64,000 nt of DNA from Methylocella tundrae (GCF_901905185.1 NZ_CABFMQ020000002.1:84832-148831); one strand, 5' to 3'. Positions 18,675 through 28,667 are shown, counted from the first letter of the stretch. Made by a program: numbers and translations. Notes: generated by a model from the sequence alone, not told the origin.

Positions 18675-20387
18675 TCACCTCAGCATGTAGCGTTGCGCGA
18701 GCGGCAACTCGCGGGCGGGAGCGCAGGTGGCGATTTCCCCGTCGACGAAAACGTCAAAGGTTTGCGGATCGACGCGGATGTTGGGGCAGGCGTCGTTCCA
18801 CATCATATCCCCTTTGGACAATTTTCGCGTTCCCTTCGCTGGCAGCAGCGATTTCCGCAGCCCGAGCTCGCCCGCAAGATCCCGCGCGATCGCCAGCGGA
18901 TGCACAAAGCAGGCGGAGAGCGCCTGCTTGGCGAGGCCGAACGCGCCCCATTGCGGACGCAACATCATCGGCTCGCACGTCATCAGCGAGGCGGCGGAGT
19001 CGCCCATCGCGCCCCAGGCGATGAAGCCGCCCTTGATCACCAGTTCCGGCTTGATGCCGAAGAAGGCCGGACGCCAGATCACGATATCGGCCATCTTGCC
19101 GTCTTCCAGCGACCCAACATGATCGGCGATGCCGAAAGTCCGCGCGGCGTTGATCGTATATTTGGCGATGTAGCGCAAAATGCGGGCATTGTCGCCGAAG
19201 CCTGGCCTGTCCTCGGGCAACGCCCCGCGCTGATCCTTCATCTTCGAGGCGAGCTGCCAGGTCCGGCAGATCACTTCATGAATGCGGCCCATGCCCTGGC
19301 TGTCGGAGCCAAGCATGGAGATCGCGCCGATGTCATGCAACACATCTTCGGCGGCGATCGTCTGCGCGCGGATTCGGCTTTCGGCAAAGGCGACATCTTC
19401 CGGGATCGCCGGGTTGAGATGGTGGCACACCATCGTCATGTCGAGATGTTCGTCGAAAGTGTTGATCGTGTAGGGATTGGTCGGGTTGGTCGAGGACGGC
19501 AGGCAATTCGAGAAGCCCGCGACGCGGATGATGTCCGGCGCATGGCCGCCGCCAGCGCCCTCGGTATGATACATATGGATCGTGCGTCCGCCGATCGCAC
19601 GCAGCGTATCCTCAACGAAGCCGGATTCGTTCAGCGTGTCGGTATGCAGCTGGACCTGAAAATCATAGTCGTCGGAGACGCCAAGACAGGCGTCGATCGT
19701 CGCCGGCATCGCGCCCCAATCCTCGTGGATCTTGAGCCCGAGAACGCCGGTCTCGATCTGTTCGACCAACGGCGCTGTCTTGTGCGAATTGCCGCGTCCG
19801 AGAAAGCCGAAATTGATCGGCCATTGTTCCGCCGCCTGCAACATTTTGCCGGTGTTGAAGGGGCCGCCCGAGTCGATGCCGACCGTGATCGGGCCGAGCG
19901 AGCCGCCGATCATGGTCGTAATGCCGGAAGCAATTGCGTGATCGCAAAGCCCCGCCGAATCGAAATGGACATGCACGTCGATCGCGCCCGCGGTCGCGAT
20001 GAGGCCTTCGCAATCGCGCACGGTGGTGCCGGCGCCGACGATGAGGCGCGGATCGACGCCGTCCATAATCGCCGGATTCCCGGCTTTGCCCATTCCGACG
20101 ATGCGCCCGCCCCTAATGCCAAGGTCGCCCTTGACGACGCCAAGCACTGGGTCGATCACGAGCACATTGCAAAGCAAAAAGTCGAGCGCGCCCGCCGCGT
20201 TGGTGACGCCCGCGGCGAGCCCCATGCCATCGCGCAGGGTCTTGCCGCCGCCGTGCAGGCATTCATCGCCATAGACCGCATAGTCTTTTTCGACCACGGC
20301 GACGAGCGAAGTGTCGGCAAGACGAACGCTATCGCCAACGGTCGGGCCATACATCGCCGCATAATCGGCGCGCGGAATGATTGCCAT
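18675..20387 (-). CDS. ureC: Urease alpha (catalytic) subunit
   Basis: 570 residues from ATG 20387, chosen over ATG 20402 because GAGGAG lies at normal spacing and the family begins with [13 protein letters not shown]. It hydrolyses urea to ammonia and carbamate at a dinuclear nickel site. Visible elements are DVHVHF (His ligands), the carbamylated lysine in [27 protein letters not shown], the flap [14 protein letters not shown], and the ligand Asp region [10 protein letters not shown]. Length and order are normal. It probably assembles with the fused gamma/beta subunit encoded upstream. Confidence 0.97.
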   Translation of the reverse strand: MAIIPRADYAAMYGPTVGDSVRLADTSLVAVVEKDYAVYGDECLHGGGKTLRDGMGLAAGVTNAAGALDFLLCNVLVIDPVLGVVKGDLGIRGGRIVGMGKAGNPAIMDGVDPRLIVGAGTTVRDCEGLIATAGAIDVHVHFDSAGLCDHAIASGITTMIGGSLGPITVGIDSGGPFNTGKMLQAAEQWPINFGFLGRGNSHKTAPLVEQIETGVLGLKIHEDWGAMPATIDACLGVSDDYDFQVQLHTDTLNESGFVEDTLRAIGGRTIHMYHTEGAGGGHAPDIIRVAGFSNCLPSSTNPTNPYTINTFDEHLDMTMVCHHLNPAIPEDVAFAESRIRAQTIAAEDVLHDIGAISMLGSDSQGMGRIHEVICRTWQLASKMKDQRGALPEDRPGFGDNARILRYIAKYTINAARTFGIADHVGSLEDGKMADIVIWRPAFFGIKPELVIKGGFIAWGAMGDSAASLMTCEPMMLRPQWGAFGLAKQALSACFVHPLAIARDLAGELGLRKSLLPAKGTRKLSKGDMMWNDACPNIRVDPQTFDVFVDGEIATCAPARELPLAQRYMLR

Positions 20388-20398
20388 CTGGGTTCTCC

Positions 20399-21094
20399 TC
20401 ACGCGCCCTTGAAGCCGGCGGCTCTGGCGCGAGAGAGAGCAGCCTCGCGCGCCGCTTCGCTATCGTCCATGCCGCGCGACAGATCGTTCAACCCCGATAA
20501 CGAGCGGTCTCCGCCGAAGGCCGCCAAAGTCACGGTTCTGCGCTGGCCCGGCTCGAAGCGCACGGCCGTGCCGGCCGGTATGTCGAGACGCATCCCCATC
20601 GCGCTTTTGCGATCGAAGTCGAGCGCCCGATTGACTTCAAAGAAATGATAATGCGAGCCGATCTGCACCGGCCTGTCGCCGGTGTTGACCACATCAAGGG
20701 TCGTTCGAGCGCGGCCCGGCGCAAGCTCGATCTCGCCTTCGACCGCTGTGATGAGGCCAGGCTCCAGATCGTCGCGCTCGGACCCTTCGACGGCCCGGAT
20801 CGGCTCATGCACGGTGACGAGTTTCGTTCCATCGGGAAACAGGCCTTCGACTTGCAGGATAGGCGTCATCGCGGCGACGCCCGGCATGACGTCCTCAGTC
20901 GTCAATATGGTCGACCCCCAGGCGATGAGATCGGCGACGCTGCGTCCTTCCCGCGCGCCTTCGAGAATTTCATCCGTTATGATCGCGACGGCCTCGGGAT
21001 AATTCAGCTTCAGCCCTTTCGCGCGACGCTTGCGCGCGAGTTCGGCGGCGGTAAAGATCGTCAACCGCTCCATTTCGGTCGGGGTAAGCAACAT
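20399..21094 (-). CDS. ureAB: Urease gamma-beta fusion subunit
   Basis: 231 residues. The N-terminal 100 residues are the gamma subunit ([49 protein letters not shown]). The rest is the beta subunit ([49 protein letters not shown]). Such fusions are known in some ureases, including those of Helicobacter, and occur in various alphaproteobacteria. Its stop precedes the ureC start by about 11 bases. Confidence 0.95.
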   Translation of the reverse strand: MLLTPTEMERLTIFTAAELARKRRAKGLKLNYPEAVAIITDEILEGAREGRSVADLIAWGSTILTTEDVMPGVAAMTPILQVEGLFPDGTKLVTVHEPIRAVEGSERDDLEPGLITAVEGEIELAPGRARTTLDVVNTGDRPVQIGSHYHFFEVNRALDFDRKSAMGMRLDIPAGTAVRFEPGQRRTVTLAAFGGDRSLSGLNDLSRGMDDSEAAREAALSRARAAGFKGA

Positions 21095-21103
21095 GGATCA
21101 GCC

Positions 21104-21844
21104 TCAATTGGCGAAAAGACGCAGATCGGCCGCGGCGTGGCGCATAGCCGCGATTTCGATATAGGGGATGAAACTCGTCAATATAGGGGCGTCTTCCGTG
21201 CGCCGGGGCTCAACTGCTTCGGCCTCTGGCTCAATCGTTTGCCGGTCTTGCAAATTCACGTCGTCCGCCGGCTGCTGGATAATGTCCGCGATGAGCGCGA
21301 GCGCGCTGAAAAGGGCGCGCTGCGCCTCGATGGCGCCGATCTGGCCGAGGCGGACCGCCGCCGCCGTCATGCTCGACGCCGTCTGGTAGCCGGACATCAG
21401 CGCCGCGTCGTATTCCTTGATTCCGACAGCGCGCCAGAGCGCGCCCTGAACGATGGGCAGATGGCCGTGGAGCTGGCCGTTACGCAGTCTCTCTCGCAAA
21501 TGCGCCGCGCCGGGCGTGCCGAGCCGCGCATGAGCCGCGAGCAGGGATTGTCCATTTCGCTTCGAGCCCGCGCGCATTGGTTCGGCGAGCGTCGCGGCCT
21601 CGAAAGCCGTGTCGATGCGGGCGAGTCTGTCGTCATCATCGTAAGCGCGAAACGCACGAACAAGAGCGACGCGATCGGCGCCCGCCCAGCGATGGCGAAG
21701 CGACGCCGCGATTGCGTTCGCGAGATCCATCGGCGTCATTGGCCTGCCGAGCCCCGCGAGCCCTTCAATGCCGTTGGAAAAAGCAAAACCGCCGCTCGGA
21801 AACGCCGTATCCGCGTGCTGAAGCATAAGCAGTTGCGTCAGCAC
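21104..21844 (-). CDS. ureF: Urease accessory protein UreF
   Basis: 246 residues. Helical UreF family, which gates the UreG GTPase during nickel loading. The N-terminal LMLQHADTAFPSGGFAFSNG and FRAYDDDDRLARID blocks are characteristic. It overlaps ureE by seven bases and lies nine bases before ureAB. Confidence 0.92.
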   Translation of the reverse strand: MLTQLLMLQHADTAFPSGGFAFSNGIEGLAGLGRPMTPMDLANAIAASLRHRWAGADRVALVRAFRAYDDDDRLARIDTAFEAATLAEPMRAGSKRNGQSLLAAHARLGTPGAAHLRERLRNGQLHGHLPIVQGALWRAVGIKEYDAALMSGYQTASSMTAAAVRLGQIGAIEAQRALFSALALIADIIQQPADDVNLQDRQTIEPEAEAVEPRRTEDAPILTSFIPYIEIAAMRHAAADLRLFAN

Positions 21845-22308
21845 GCGGACACCTTGTCAGGCGCGTGCACCGACGACGTGACGCGGCCCGAAGTGATAAG
21901 CTCGCCAAGCCGCGCGAGATAATCTTCGACCGGCGCCTCGATCGCAACCAGCAGGGCTTCGCCTTCAAAAGCGACGCGCCAGTGAAGGTTGCCGGCGTGA
22001 TAGCCAAGTTCGATGGCGCTTTGCCTGTCGCATGGGACGAGACGGAGCCAATGTTGTTCGGCGACTCGCACGACCAGGCCGTAACCTGTTTCAAGCGCCA
22101 GAACGGCGCCGTCGAAAAGAACCTGATCGCGCGGCAACGCAACAGCGATCTCCTCGCCTTTGTCGGTCCGGGCGCGCAGGCGGCGTCGAGCGACATCGGC
22201 GCTCTGCAGGGTCAGAACATCGACGCCGCCGTGATGCTCGAGATGGTGCAGAGGGGTCGCAAACGCCTCATCGAGCCGGCTTCCGAGAATAGATTCGATG
22301 AGGCGCAT
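21838..22308 (-). CDS. ureE: Urease nickel metallochaperone UreE
   Basis: 156 residues. UreE N-terminal domain (TLQSADVARRRLRARTDKGEE, RDQVLFDGAVL) and C-terminal metal-binding domain (YHAGNLHWRVAFEG with the conserved GNxH-like block). The C-terminus lacks the polyhistidine tail found in Klebsiella UreE. First urease gene after amiE, 50 bases downstream, so probably in the same transcript. Confidence 0.9.
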   Translation of the reverse strand: MRLIESILGSRLDEAFATPLHHLEHHGGVDVLTLQSADVARRRLRARTDKGEEIAVALPRDQVLFDGAVLALETGYGLVVRVAEQHWLRLVPCDRQSAIELGYHAGNLHWRVAFEGEALLVAIEAPVEDYLARLGELITSGRVTSSVHAPDKVSAC

Positions 22309-22358
22309 GTGCTTAATAGAGTCCTAAGGCCAGATGTTTTGAGCGTCGTGCCCAAATT

Positions 22359-23465
22359 CTAACGTGAAGCGGCCTTGAGAGTCCGCGGGCTCGCGGGCTT
22401 TTTTTGCCGCGTTTCCACCAGCTTGACGGGCGGCTTCGCCTTTCCGGCCGGAGGGATCCCGTCAATCGGACATTCCTCGACGCCAAGGCCGGTGCGGGTA
22501 ATGGCCTCGACAGCCTCGCGGGTCGCTTCCGGATCCTCGATCCAGCGCCTGTAGAAATCATAGGGGCATTCAGCAACGCCAGGCTGGTTCTCTTTCGAAT
22601 TGATCATGCCTGTATAGCCACGGTGCAGCAGTTTGAACAGGTGATTTTCAGACTGCTGGTTGCGGCGCGCGTCGCGGATCAAAAATTTGGAGAGGCCTGC
22701 GTATTGGATGCCCATCTCCTCCGTGCCGCATTCGCCGAGCGTGCGGCCATCGAAGCCGACGATCGCGGAGTGGCCGAAGTAAGTATAAACGCCGTCAAAG
22801 CCGGCTGCGTTGGCGACGGCGACATAGCAATTATTGGCGAAGGCCATCGCCTTGGACATGAGGATCTGCTGCTCCTTGGCCGGATACATGTAGCCCTGGC
22901 AGCGGATGATGAGCTCCGCGCCTCGCATCGCACAATCACGCCAGATCTCGGGATAGTTTCCATCATCGCAAATGATGAGGCTGATCTTCAGCCCTTTGGG
23001 GCCGTCCGAGACATAGGTGCGATCGCCGGGATACCAGCCTTCGATCGGCGTCCAGGGCATGATCTTGCGATATTTCTGAACGATCTCGCCTTCGTCGTTG
23101 ATGAGGATCAGCGTATTGTAGGGCGCCTTGTGCGGATGGTCCTCGTGGCGTTCTCCCGTGATCGAGAATACGCCCCATACTTTCGCTTTCCGGCAAGCGG
23201 CCGAGAAAATCGCCGTCTCTTCGCCCGGCACAGCGCTGGCGGTCGCGTACATTTCGGCTTCGTCATACATGATGCCGTGAGTCGAATATTCCGGGAATAT
23301 GACAAGGTCCATGCCCGGGAGGCCGGATTTCATGCCGACCACCATGTCGGCGATCTTTTTCGCATTCTCCAGGACTTCCGCCTTCGTGTGAAGTCTTGGC
23401 ATCTTGTAATTGACGACGGCAACGCCAACGCTGTCGTTGCTGCTCGAAATATCACCATGCATCAT
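22359..23465 (-). CDS. amiE: Aliphatic amidase (acylamide amidohydrolase)
   Basis: 368 residues of the nitrilase superfamily. It hydrolyses short aliphatic amides such as acetamide, propionamide and formamide to acid plus ammonia in the cytosol. Near-identity to the AmiE family is visible throughout ([44 protein letters not shown]). The catalytic triad falls at Glu59, Lys134 and Cys166, the same numbering as Pseudomonas AmiE. The C-terminus is about 20 residues longer than usual and Lys/Pro-rich. GGGAG precedes the start. It lies between the DMFase cluster and urease. I prefer AmiE to formamidase AmiF because the N-terminus and triad spacing match AmiE. Confidence 0.93.
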   Translation of the reverse strand: MMHGDISSSNDSVGVAVVNYKMPRLHTKAEVLENAKKIADMVVGMKSGLPGMDLVIFPEYSTHGIMYDEAEMYATASAVPGEETAIFSAACRKAKVWGVFSITGERHEDHPHKAPYNTLILINDEGEIVQKYRKIMPWTPIEGWYPGDRTYVSDGPKGLKISLIICDDGNYPEIWRDCAMRGAELIIRCQGYMYPAKEQQILMSKAMAFANNCYVAVANAAGFDGVYTYFGHSAIVGFDGRTLGECGTEEMGIQYAGLSKFLIRDARRNQQSENHLFKLLHRGYTGMINSKENQPGVAECPYDFYRRWIEDPEATREAVEAITRTGLGVEECPIDGIPPAGKAKPPVKLVETRQKKPASPRTLKAASR

Positions 23466-23621
23466 GGCTGTGCTCCCTGCTTGCTTAATTCTCAGCGCGA
23501 CGGCGCTTCACACCAAACCGATCGGCCTGCCCAAAATCCCAGCAAAGACTGCGCCACGGAAGAGCAAGCAGCTCCCCGTCGGCGCCGTCGACGTCACAAT
23601 CCACATTCCCCGGCCCGCTGA

Positions 23622-23909
23622 TCAATTCGTCTTTCTAAACATGAACACACTGGCGCCCGAAGCGACGTCGCCCGCGACCGCATGGGCTTGCTGGCGTCCA
23701 GTCATCCAGGCATGAACCATGGCCGCCGCCGTTGCTGAGACGGCGGGCTTCCAAAGCCAGATGTCGCGCGCGGGATCGACCTTATTGATCTCGAAAAGCG
23801 CTTTCGGAGCGTCATCCGCGACGCCGATCGACCACTCGCGGAAATCGCCGCCAAATTCCTTCACATAGCTGATGAATTCAAATTTGATCTGCTGCACGCT
23901 GTACGTCAT
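23622..23909 (-). CDS. Small protein of unknown function in the DMFase operon
   Basis: 95 residues, soluble, with two short Trp-containing stretches (GGDFREWSIGVADDAPKALF and RDIWLWKPAVSATAAAMVHA). The look is vaguely like GIY-YIG-related single-domain proteins, but no catalytic residues can be identified and I do not assign a family. It starts three bases after the Sel1 protein stop, so it belongs to the dmf transcript. The next gene, amiE, starts 157 bases further on. Confidence 0.7.
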   Translation of the reverse strand: MTYSVQQIKFEFISYVKEFGGDFREWSIGVADDAPKALFEINKVDPARDIWLWKPAVSATAAAMVHAWMTGRQQAHAVAGDVASGASVFMFRKTN

Positions 23910-23912
23910 GAT

Positions 23913-24605
23913 TCAGCCTGGGATTGGATTGATCGTCACGGGCGCGGTTCCGCCCGCCATCCGGCCTCGTTGCTGCTGAGCAAGGGCGAGGCCGCGCTTT
24001 TTCTCCTCGCCCGACATGTCGGCGATCAGCGCCTCAAGCGCCGTCAACGCGGTTCCGACGCCATGCTGGGCGGCCAGCGACAGCCACGCGAAGGCGGCGA
24101 CGCGATCCTTTGCAACGCCTACGCCATTGGCGTAGAAATAGCCAAGCCGCGCCTGGGAGGGATAATGCCCGGCCTCCGCCGCGCGACGATAGAGTTGAGC
24201 GGCGCTCTCATTGTCCAAGGGAACCCCATCGCCTTTGGAGAGAAGCGTCGCAAGATTATACTGCGCCATCTGGTCGCCAAGTTCAGCCGCCCGCGACAGC
24301 CACTTTGCTCCGGCGGGGCGATCCCGAGGCGTTCCCTGCCCCATCGCCAACATCGCCCCGACATTGGTCGCCGCCTGGACATGACCCTGTTCAGCAGCGC
24401 GCAAATACCAGGCGAAGGCAGTCGGTAGGGACGCCTCAACACCAATTCCGTTCGCATAGAAGGATCCGAGCCACGCCTGCGCTTCCATATCGCCCGCTTC
24501 GGCCATCGTGGTGAAGAGCGAAAGGGCGCCCGGATAGTCGCCTGACTTGAACGCCGCGACTGCGACGGCTACCTCGTCGCGCTCCGCTGCTGCAATTGCG
24601 CTCAT
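23913..24605 (-). CDS. Sel1-like repeat protein
   Basis: 230 residues, no signal peptide. At least four Sel1/TPR-like repeats of about 36 residues are visible (AQAWLGSFYANGIGV, AATNVGAMLAMGQGT, AQYNLATLLSKGDGVP, SQARLGYFYANGVGV), each followed by an A-W-x-x-A helix. Such repeats mediate protein-protein contacts. The start ATG overlaps the stop of the degenerate Rieske-like gene (ATGA), so the two are translationally coupled. It may help assemble the neighbouring proteins (inference). Confidence 0.85.
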   Translation of the reverse strand: MSAIAAAERDEVAVAVAAFKSGDYPGALSLFTTMAEAGDMEAQAWLGSFYANGIGVEASLPTAFAWYLRAAEQGHVQAATNVGAMLAMGQGTPRDRPAGAKWLSRAAELGDQMAQYNLATLLSKGDGVPLDNESAAQLYRRAAEAGHYPSQARLGYFYANGVGVAKDRVAAFAWLSLAAQHGVGTALTALEALIADMSGEEKKRGLALAQQQRGRMAGGTAPVTINPIPG

Positions 24606-25717
24606 GCTCGTCTCCCTGTCTGCGATGTCGCGTAGAAGGCCTCGCCGGCAATCCGCGGAGTCGATCGAATGGCTTCATTCACCACGGATTGGAGCCAGGC
24701 CGCGGGAGCCGCCGCGTTTCTCAACGGCGCGCGTTCGGCCTCTTCCAACTCTCGATCCGTCGGGTCGAAACGCGCGGCGAGTTGCGCGGCCTCCGCCGCC
24801 GACAGGCGCGGCGCGATCTCGCCCAGCCAGAGCCGAAGCGCCGCGCTATATGCGTCATCGGTCGGAAACTCTCCGCCAAGGCGTATCCGGCAGAGCGTGC
24901 GCCCAAGCGCCGTCGGCTGTAGAACGACGGTGCACGTTTGGCCATACGCCCGGATGATGATCGCATTCGGAAACAAAATCGTCGCGGCCGCCGGAGCGCC
25001 GCTGTCGAGCATAATCAGCGTGCGGATAAAGTCAGGGCCGCTCGATTCCTCGGCGCCGGCTGCGAGATGATGCGCAAGCAATTTCCAATCGGCGTCGAAT
25101 TCGAGCCAGTGCGTCGCTTCAGCTCCCCGCTTTTTCGCTTCCGCCACGTCTTCCACGGCGATCGCCGCGTCCCGCCAGCTCGGCGCAGCGGCGTCCAATG
25201 GATCAACATTGACGCAGATGAGGCCGCCGAACATTCTAACTGCGACGGGCAGAAGCCGCTCCGGCCTCAAGCCGAGATACTGATCAAGAGCCAGCTCCGC
25301 ATCGGCGGCGCTTCTCGCGATCGGACGGCGGTCACGGCTGTATCCACAGGCGGTGAAAGAGCATTTCGTTTTCGCTCCCGTCTGGCACTGCAGCGGCACA
25401 GCGCGACACCCGCCGTGCTGCGCCTTGTTGAAGCGGCCGATGAGACCGCCGTCGGCCTGTCGCTCCACGTGAACCCCGTGGCGGCCCACTGTGAATGGCA
25501 GCACATCGCCCGGCGCCAGGATTTCATCACTGAATCCAATCGACACCCATGAGCGCGTCCAGATCCCTTCGTCCTCAAGATTCGCGAAGTCCAGCGAACG
25601 GAACGCCCGTGGAGGAAGGGAGCGGGCGGCGTCCCCCACCGCCCGCTCCTGGAAGGAATGGCCGGATCCGGCGCCCGGCGGCTCAACGGTAAGTCCGGCG
25701 CTCGTGCGGTTCATCAT
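24602..25717 (-). CDS. Degenerate Rieske-oxygenase alpha-subunit-like protein
   Basis: 371 residues from ATG 25717 with GGAGG five bases upstream. The layout is that of a ring-hydroxylating oxygenase alpha subunit: an RSWVSIGFSDEI entry, a Rieske-like region (95-130) and a DWKLLAHH catalytic-domain start (210-217). The metal sites are broken. The first ligand pair (Cys-x-His) reads Ala99-Gln-His101. The second (Cys-x-x-His) reads Cys119-Ser-Phe-Thr122. The downstream Asn/Glu/His-rich iron motif is replaced by AHHLAAGAEESS. Extra cysteines at 104, 111 and 124 could form another metal site. It lies 23 bases after the DMFase large subunit and is coupled to the Sel1 gene. It is unlikely to be an oxygenase; a structural or metal-delivery role is possible but unproven. 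Confidence 0.7.
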   Translation of the reverse strand: MMNRTSAGLTVEPPGAGSGHSFQERAVGDAARSLPPRAFRSLDFANLEDEGIWTRSWVSIGFSDEILAPGDVLPFTVGRHGVHVERQADGGLIGRFNKAQHGGCRAVPLQCQTGAKTKCSFTACGYSRDRRPIARSAADAELALDQYLGLRPERLLPVAVRMFGGLICVNVDPLDAAAPSWRDAAIAVEDVAEAKKRGAEATHWLEFDADWKLLAHHLAAGAEESSGPDFIRTLIMLDSGAPAAATILFPNAIIIRAYGQTCTVVLQPTALGRTLCRIRLGGEFPTDDAYSAALRLWLGEIAPRLSAAEAAQLAARFDPTDRELEEAERAPLRNAAAPAAWLQSVVNEAIRSTPRIAGEAFYATSQTGRRA

Positions 25718-25739
25718 GCCATCCTCCAAGTCACCGCCC

Positions 25740-28172
25740 TTACGCCGGCAGCGGTTCGCCGCGCTCTTTGCGGCTGCGATGCTCCAGCGCCTTTGCATCG
25801 TAATCGGCTCTGCCGCGATGCTTGATCGCCTCCGCTGGCGGGGCCGGCAGCGGACCGTCGGCCGAGAAGCGATCGAGCACGTTTTTCACCAGCTTCGAGA
25901 TATTGTTGTCGCAATTGTTCCACGGCAAGGAGCCGCAGAAGGCGATCGACGAAAACGCGAAGCAGGCGCCGCCATTCGGCGTTTCATGATAGGCGATATC
26001 GCCGCGCACACGAGGATGCGTGGTGCCATCCGTGCCTTGCTGATTGAAACCGAAATCCTCCATCACCAGAAGATAGGCTTCCGTGTGGCGTCCCGCCGAG
26101 GTGGCGACCGCGAGCGTGTGCGGCGGCGATCCCAGCATCGTGTCTACGATATCGAGTTCGAGACCCGCCGCACCGCCGCCGACCAGTCCGAAATTTCCGA
26201 GCTTCTCGTCATAGCCGATGCCTTCGAAGGCCCAGCTGACGCGGGGATCGAGACTGTCCGGCGTGCGCGAGAAATAGCTTGATATGTCGAAGCCTTCCGA
26301 CGACATGCCGACGCCGGCGACGGAGTGGAGGTAGCGGCCGCGGAAGCGCCACATGCCGCCGAGCTCTCCCGTGCCCTGATGATAATACTCGCCAGGATCG
26401 GCGCGCCATGTGCGGATGCCGGATTCGCAACGCCGCATCTCCGTGACGACGCCGCGTCCAAGGTGATCATAGGCCGGGTGGAAGGAATGCACCCAGTACC
26501 AGGCGTCGGCGCCCATATACATGAGCCGGCCGCCACGCTGTGTATAATTGTGAAGCGCGTCGAGCTGCGGCCCGCTGTTATGTTCAGGATGCGAGCCGGT
26601 GATGATGACGTTGTAGTTCTCGATCCGCGCGAGACCGTCGTAAGTGATGTCTTCATCCGTGAAGACGTCATACTCATAGCCGAGCGTCTCCAGCCAATAG
26701 ATGAGATGAAGATCGGCGGGATATTGCCACGGCGCCTGGGCGAGGAAGTGATCATATTTCGGCCTGATGCTCAGAATGGGCCGCAGCCGCGACGAAATCG
26801 AAATGCCTGTCCCGTCGGTATGCGTATCATAGATCGAGCCGCCATATTCGCGATGCTCCGACAGGAACATATTCTGCTGCTGCATGATCGGCACGCGATA
26901 GACGAAAAGCTCCGCGCCGCCGGCGTTGCAGGCCACATGCTCATTCGCATAGGCCATGTAGCTGATCGTCGGAACCATAACCGCGATTTTTGAAGTCTCC
27001 TCGCCAACGCGGGGCACGACCCAGAAAGGTATGAACTCCTCGTCGCCCTCGGCGGTCGTCAGCTTGACAGCGTAGAAGCGGCTCTTGATTCCGCTCGGCG
27101 GCACGGTCCACTCGAAATCCGATGACCATCGCGCGTCATCGACGTCGTCGTCGTGAAAGCTGATCGCGCCATATTCTTCCGCCGCGTGCTTCCAGTCGAA
27201 CTTGGTTCCCGACCAATTGTAGCCGGTCATCCCCCGATTGGGACAGTTGACAAGCTGCGCATCCAGCCGGTAGGGGCCCTCGTCCGTCGCGACGATGGTG
27301 TCTATGCCTTTCGAGAAATTCCAGGCGGCGACGATCGTCTCCGACAGGCGCCCGCTCGGACCGCTGTTGCGGCGCTCCGTCAATCCCGGCTGCGCGCCGA
27401 GCTTCATGCTCTCGATGTCCTGCCGCGAAAGAGCTTTATTGCAGATGCGCGGGCTATCGATCTTGCCATTGTATTTGCCTGTGAAGACAACGCCGGAGGG
27501 CTTCGACGAGGCGGCGAGCGGATCGTCCGGCGCAAGCGCCTCGACATAGGCTCCGAGCGCGACCGGGACCGGCGCATGGCTGATCGCCACGTTCAAAGTG
27601 GTCTCGACCGGCTCAATGACGGGGTCGAGCGCATAGGCGACCTGCGGCTCATGATAGAGCGTGACGGCACCGGTAGCGGCGTCGAAGGTCGCGGCGACAA
27701 AATGCCAGGCGTGATCACGGATCGGCGCGCCCGTCGTGATGCGATGCTCATTGATGCGCAGCTCGAGACAGCCGTCCTCATTGATGAAGAGTCCATAGCC
27801 GCAATCATTCGACCATTTCGTGACGAGACCTTGCGCGCCATGCTTCCAATATTGAGGATGGGTCTTTGGCGCCGTCGGCCAGATCCAGCATTGCAGCGTG
27901 AAACTCTCCACATGAAACGGCCTTGCGTCTGGGACGTAGCCATAAGATCCGCCGTGAATGATCTGTTTGCGGCCTTTGTAGGTCTTGTTGACGTCGGCGA
28001 CGATCGGCTTATCCATGTAGCCCGGACCGCGCGGATTGGTGTCGCCATTGATCATTTGCACGATCTCGGCCGTGTATTCGGCTGGGCCGTCGCAATTCAC
28101 ATAGAATTTGATGGTGTCGCCGGGATGCACGCTGAATTTGTCGGCGTAGCCCGTCAGCCTCATGAATGTCAT
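25740..28172 (-). CDS. dmfA2: N,N-dimethylformamidase large (catalytic) subunit
   Basis: 810 residues from ATG 28172 (ATG 28175 also possible; GGAG lies upstream of both). DMFase splits N,N-dimethylformamide into dimethylamine and formate. The Paracoccus enzyme is known to use a mononuclear iron bound by Tyr399, Tyr440 and Glu521. Candidate ligands sit here in the same order and spacing: the Tyr of MAYANEH (about 408), the Tyr of GSIYDTHTDG (about 448) and the Glu of TGSHPEHNSG (about 530). N-terminal ADKFSVHPGD and a LamG-like middle (LQCWIWPTAPKTHP) match the family. The small-subunit gene lies directly upstream, the order known for dmfA1A2. The C-terminal 40 residues are Lys/Arg-rich and may be dispensable. 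Confidence 0.9.
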   Translation of the reverse strand: MTFMRLTGYADKFSVHPGDTIKFYVNCDGPAEYTAEIVQMINGDTNPRGPGYMDKPIVADVNKTYKGRKQIIHGGSYGYVPDARPFHVESFTLQCWIWPTAPKTHPQYWKHGAQGLVTKWSNDCGYGLFINEDGCLELRINEHRITTGAPIRDHAWHFVAATFDAATGAVTLYHEPQVAYALDPVIEPVETTLNVAISHAPVPVALGAYVEALAPDDPLAASSKPSGVVFTGKYNGKIDSPRICNKALSRQDIESMKLGAQPGLTERRNSGPSGRLSETIVAAWNFSKGIDTIVATDEGPYRLDAQLVNCPNRGMTGYNWSGTKFDWKHAAEEYGAISFHDDDVDDARWSSDFEWTVPPSGIKSRFYAVKLTTAEGDEEFIPFWVVPRVGEETSKIAVMVPTISYMAYANEHVACNAGGAELFVYRVPIMQQQNMFLSEHREYGGSIYDTHTDGTGISISSRLRPILSIRPKYDHFLAQAPWQYPADLHLIYWLETLGYEYDVFTDEDITYDGLARIENYNVIITGSHPEHNSGPQLDALHNYTQRGGRLMYMGADAWYWVHSFHPAYDHLGRGVVTEMRRCESGIRTWRADPGEYYHQGTGELGGMWRFRGRYLHSVAGVGMSSEGFDISSYFSRTPDSLDPRVSWAFEGIGYDEKLGNFGLVGGGAAGLELDIVDTMLGSPPHTLAVATSAGRHTEAYLLVMEDFGFNQQGTDGTTHPRVRGDIAYHETPNGGACFAFSSIAFCGSLPWNNCDNNISKLVKNVLDRFSADGPLPAPPAEAIKHRGRADYDAKALEHRSRKERGEPLPA

Positions 28173-28226
28173 CATCTACTCCAAAACTTCGCTTTTGTGA
28201 GAGGGCGTTGGGAAAGGCGGCGTCAT

Positions 28227-28667
28227 TCAGGTCACCGGCCAATTATCGTCCCTGCGCTTCCACCCCTCGTTGAAGTCGTCGGGCATGCCGTAGCTTTCCG
28301 ACAGCTCCTCAAGACGCATCAAGAAGATCGTGTGCTGGATCTCCTGCTCGTCAGTATAAACCGTGTCGTCGATAAACTTCGGCGGCACGCCGCGGATGCC
28401 GCTGAGACGCGCAATGCGCCACTCCTTATCCACTTTCGTGCAGATCACGATAAGTTTGCCCTTCGGGCTTTCACCTCGCATGCGAAGCAGAACGCGACGC
28501 AGCAGCGGGTCATCGTAGAAGCCGCCCCCTACCGTCGTCGTGTCCCCGGGGGCCTCGCATTTCAACACCGAAAAGCCCGCCACGCCCTTCATCGACTCGA
28601 CGCACGCTTTGTGCTCGTCGATCAGGCGCTGGCGCTCCGGGGTTCCCTTTTTTGGTATTGGTTGCAT
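28227..28667 (-). CDS. dmfA1: N,N-dimethylformamidase small subunit
   Basis: 146 residues, close to the 132-residue light chain known from Alcaligenes and Paracoccus, with AGGAGG upstream of the ATG. The helical N-terminus (RQRLIDEHKACVESMKG) is followed by a beta-rich half with LLRMRGESPKGKLIVICTK and ARLSGIRGVPPKFIDDTVY. It packs against the large subunit in the known alpha2beta2 enzyme. The C-terminal half is clearly homologous to the tail of the permease at 44182-45819 (LSGxRGVxPxxxxDxxY). It lies 54 bases upstream of the large-subunit gene and 31 bases after the urtE-type ATPase gene. Confidence 0.88.
   Translation of the reverse strand: MQPIPKKGTPERQRLIDEHKACVESMKGVAGFSVLKCEAPGDTTTVGGGFYDDPLLRRVLLRMRGESPKGKLIVICTKVDKEWRIARLSGIRGVPPKFIDDTVYTDEQEIQHTIFLMRLEELSESYGMPDDFNEGWKRRDDNWPVT

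Noticed and set aside
18384..20648. A 754-codon open frame on the plus strand
   Set aside because: It is exactly antisense to ureC and part of ureG/ureAB, has no ribosome binding site and reads as a GC-rich shadow of the urease genes.
22359..23465. Formamidase (AmiF/FmdA) as the identity of the amidase
   Set aside because: The N-terminus and catalytic residue numbers (Glu59, Lys134, Cys166) match AmiE; FmdA belongs to another fold. Formamide may still be one of its substrates.
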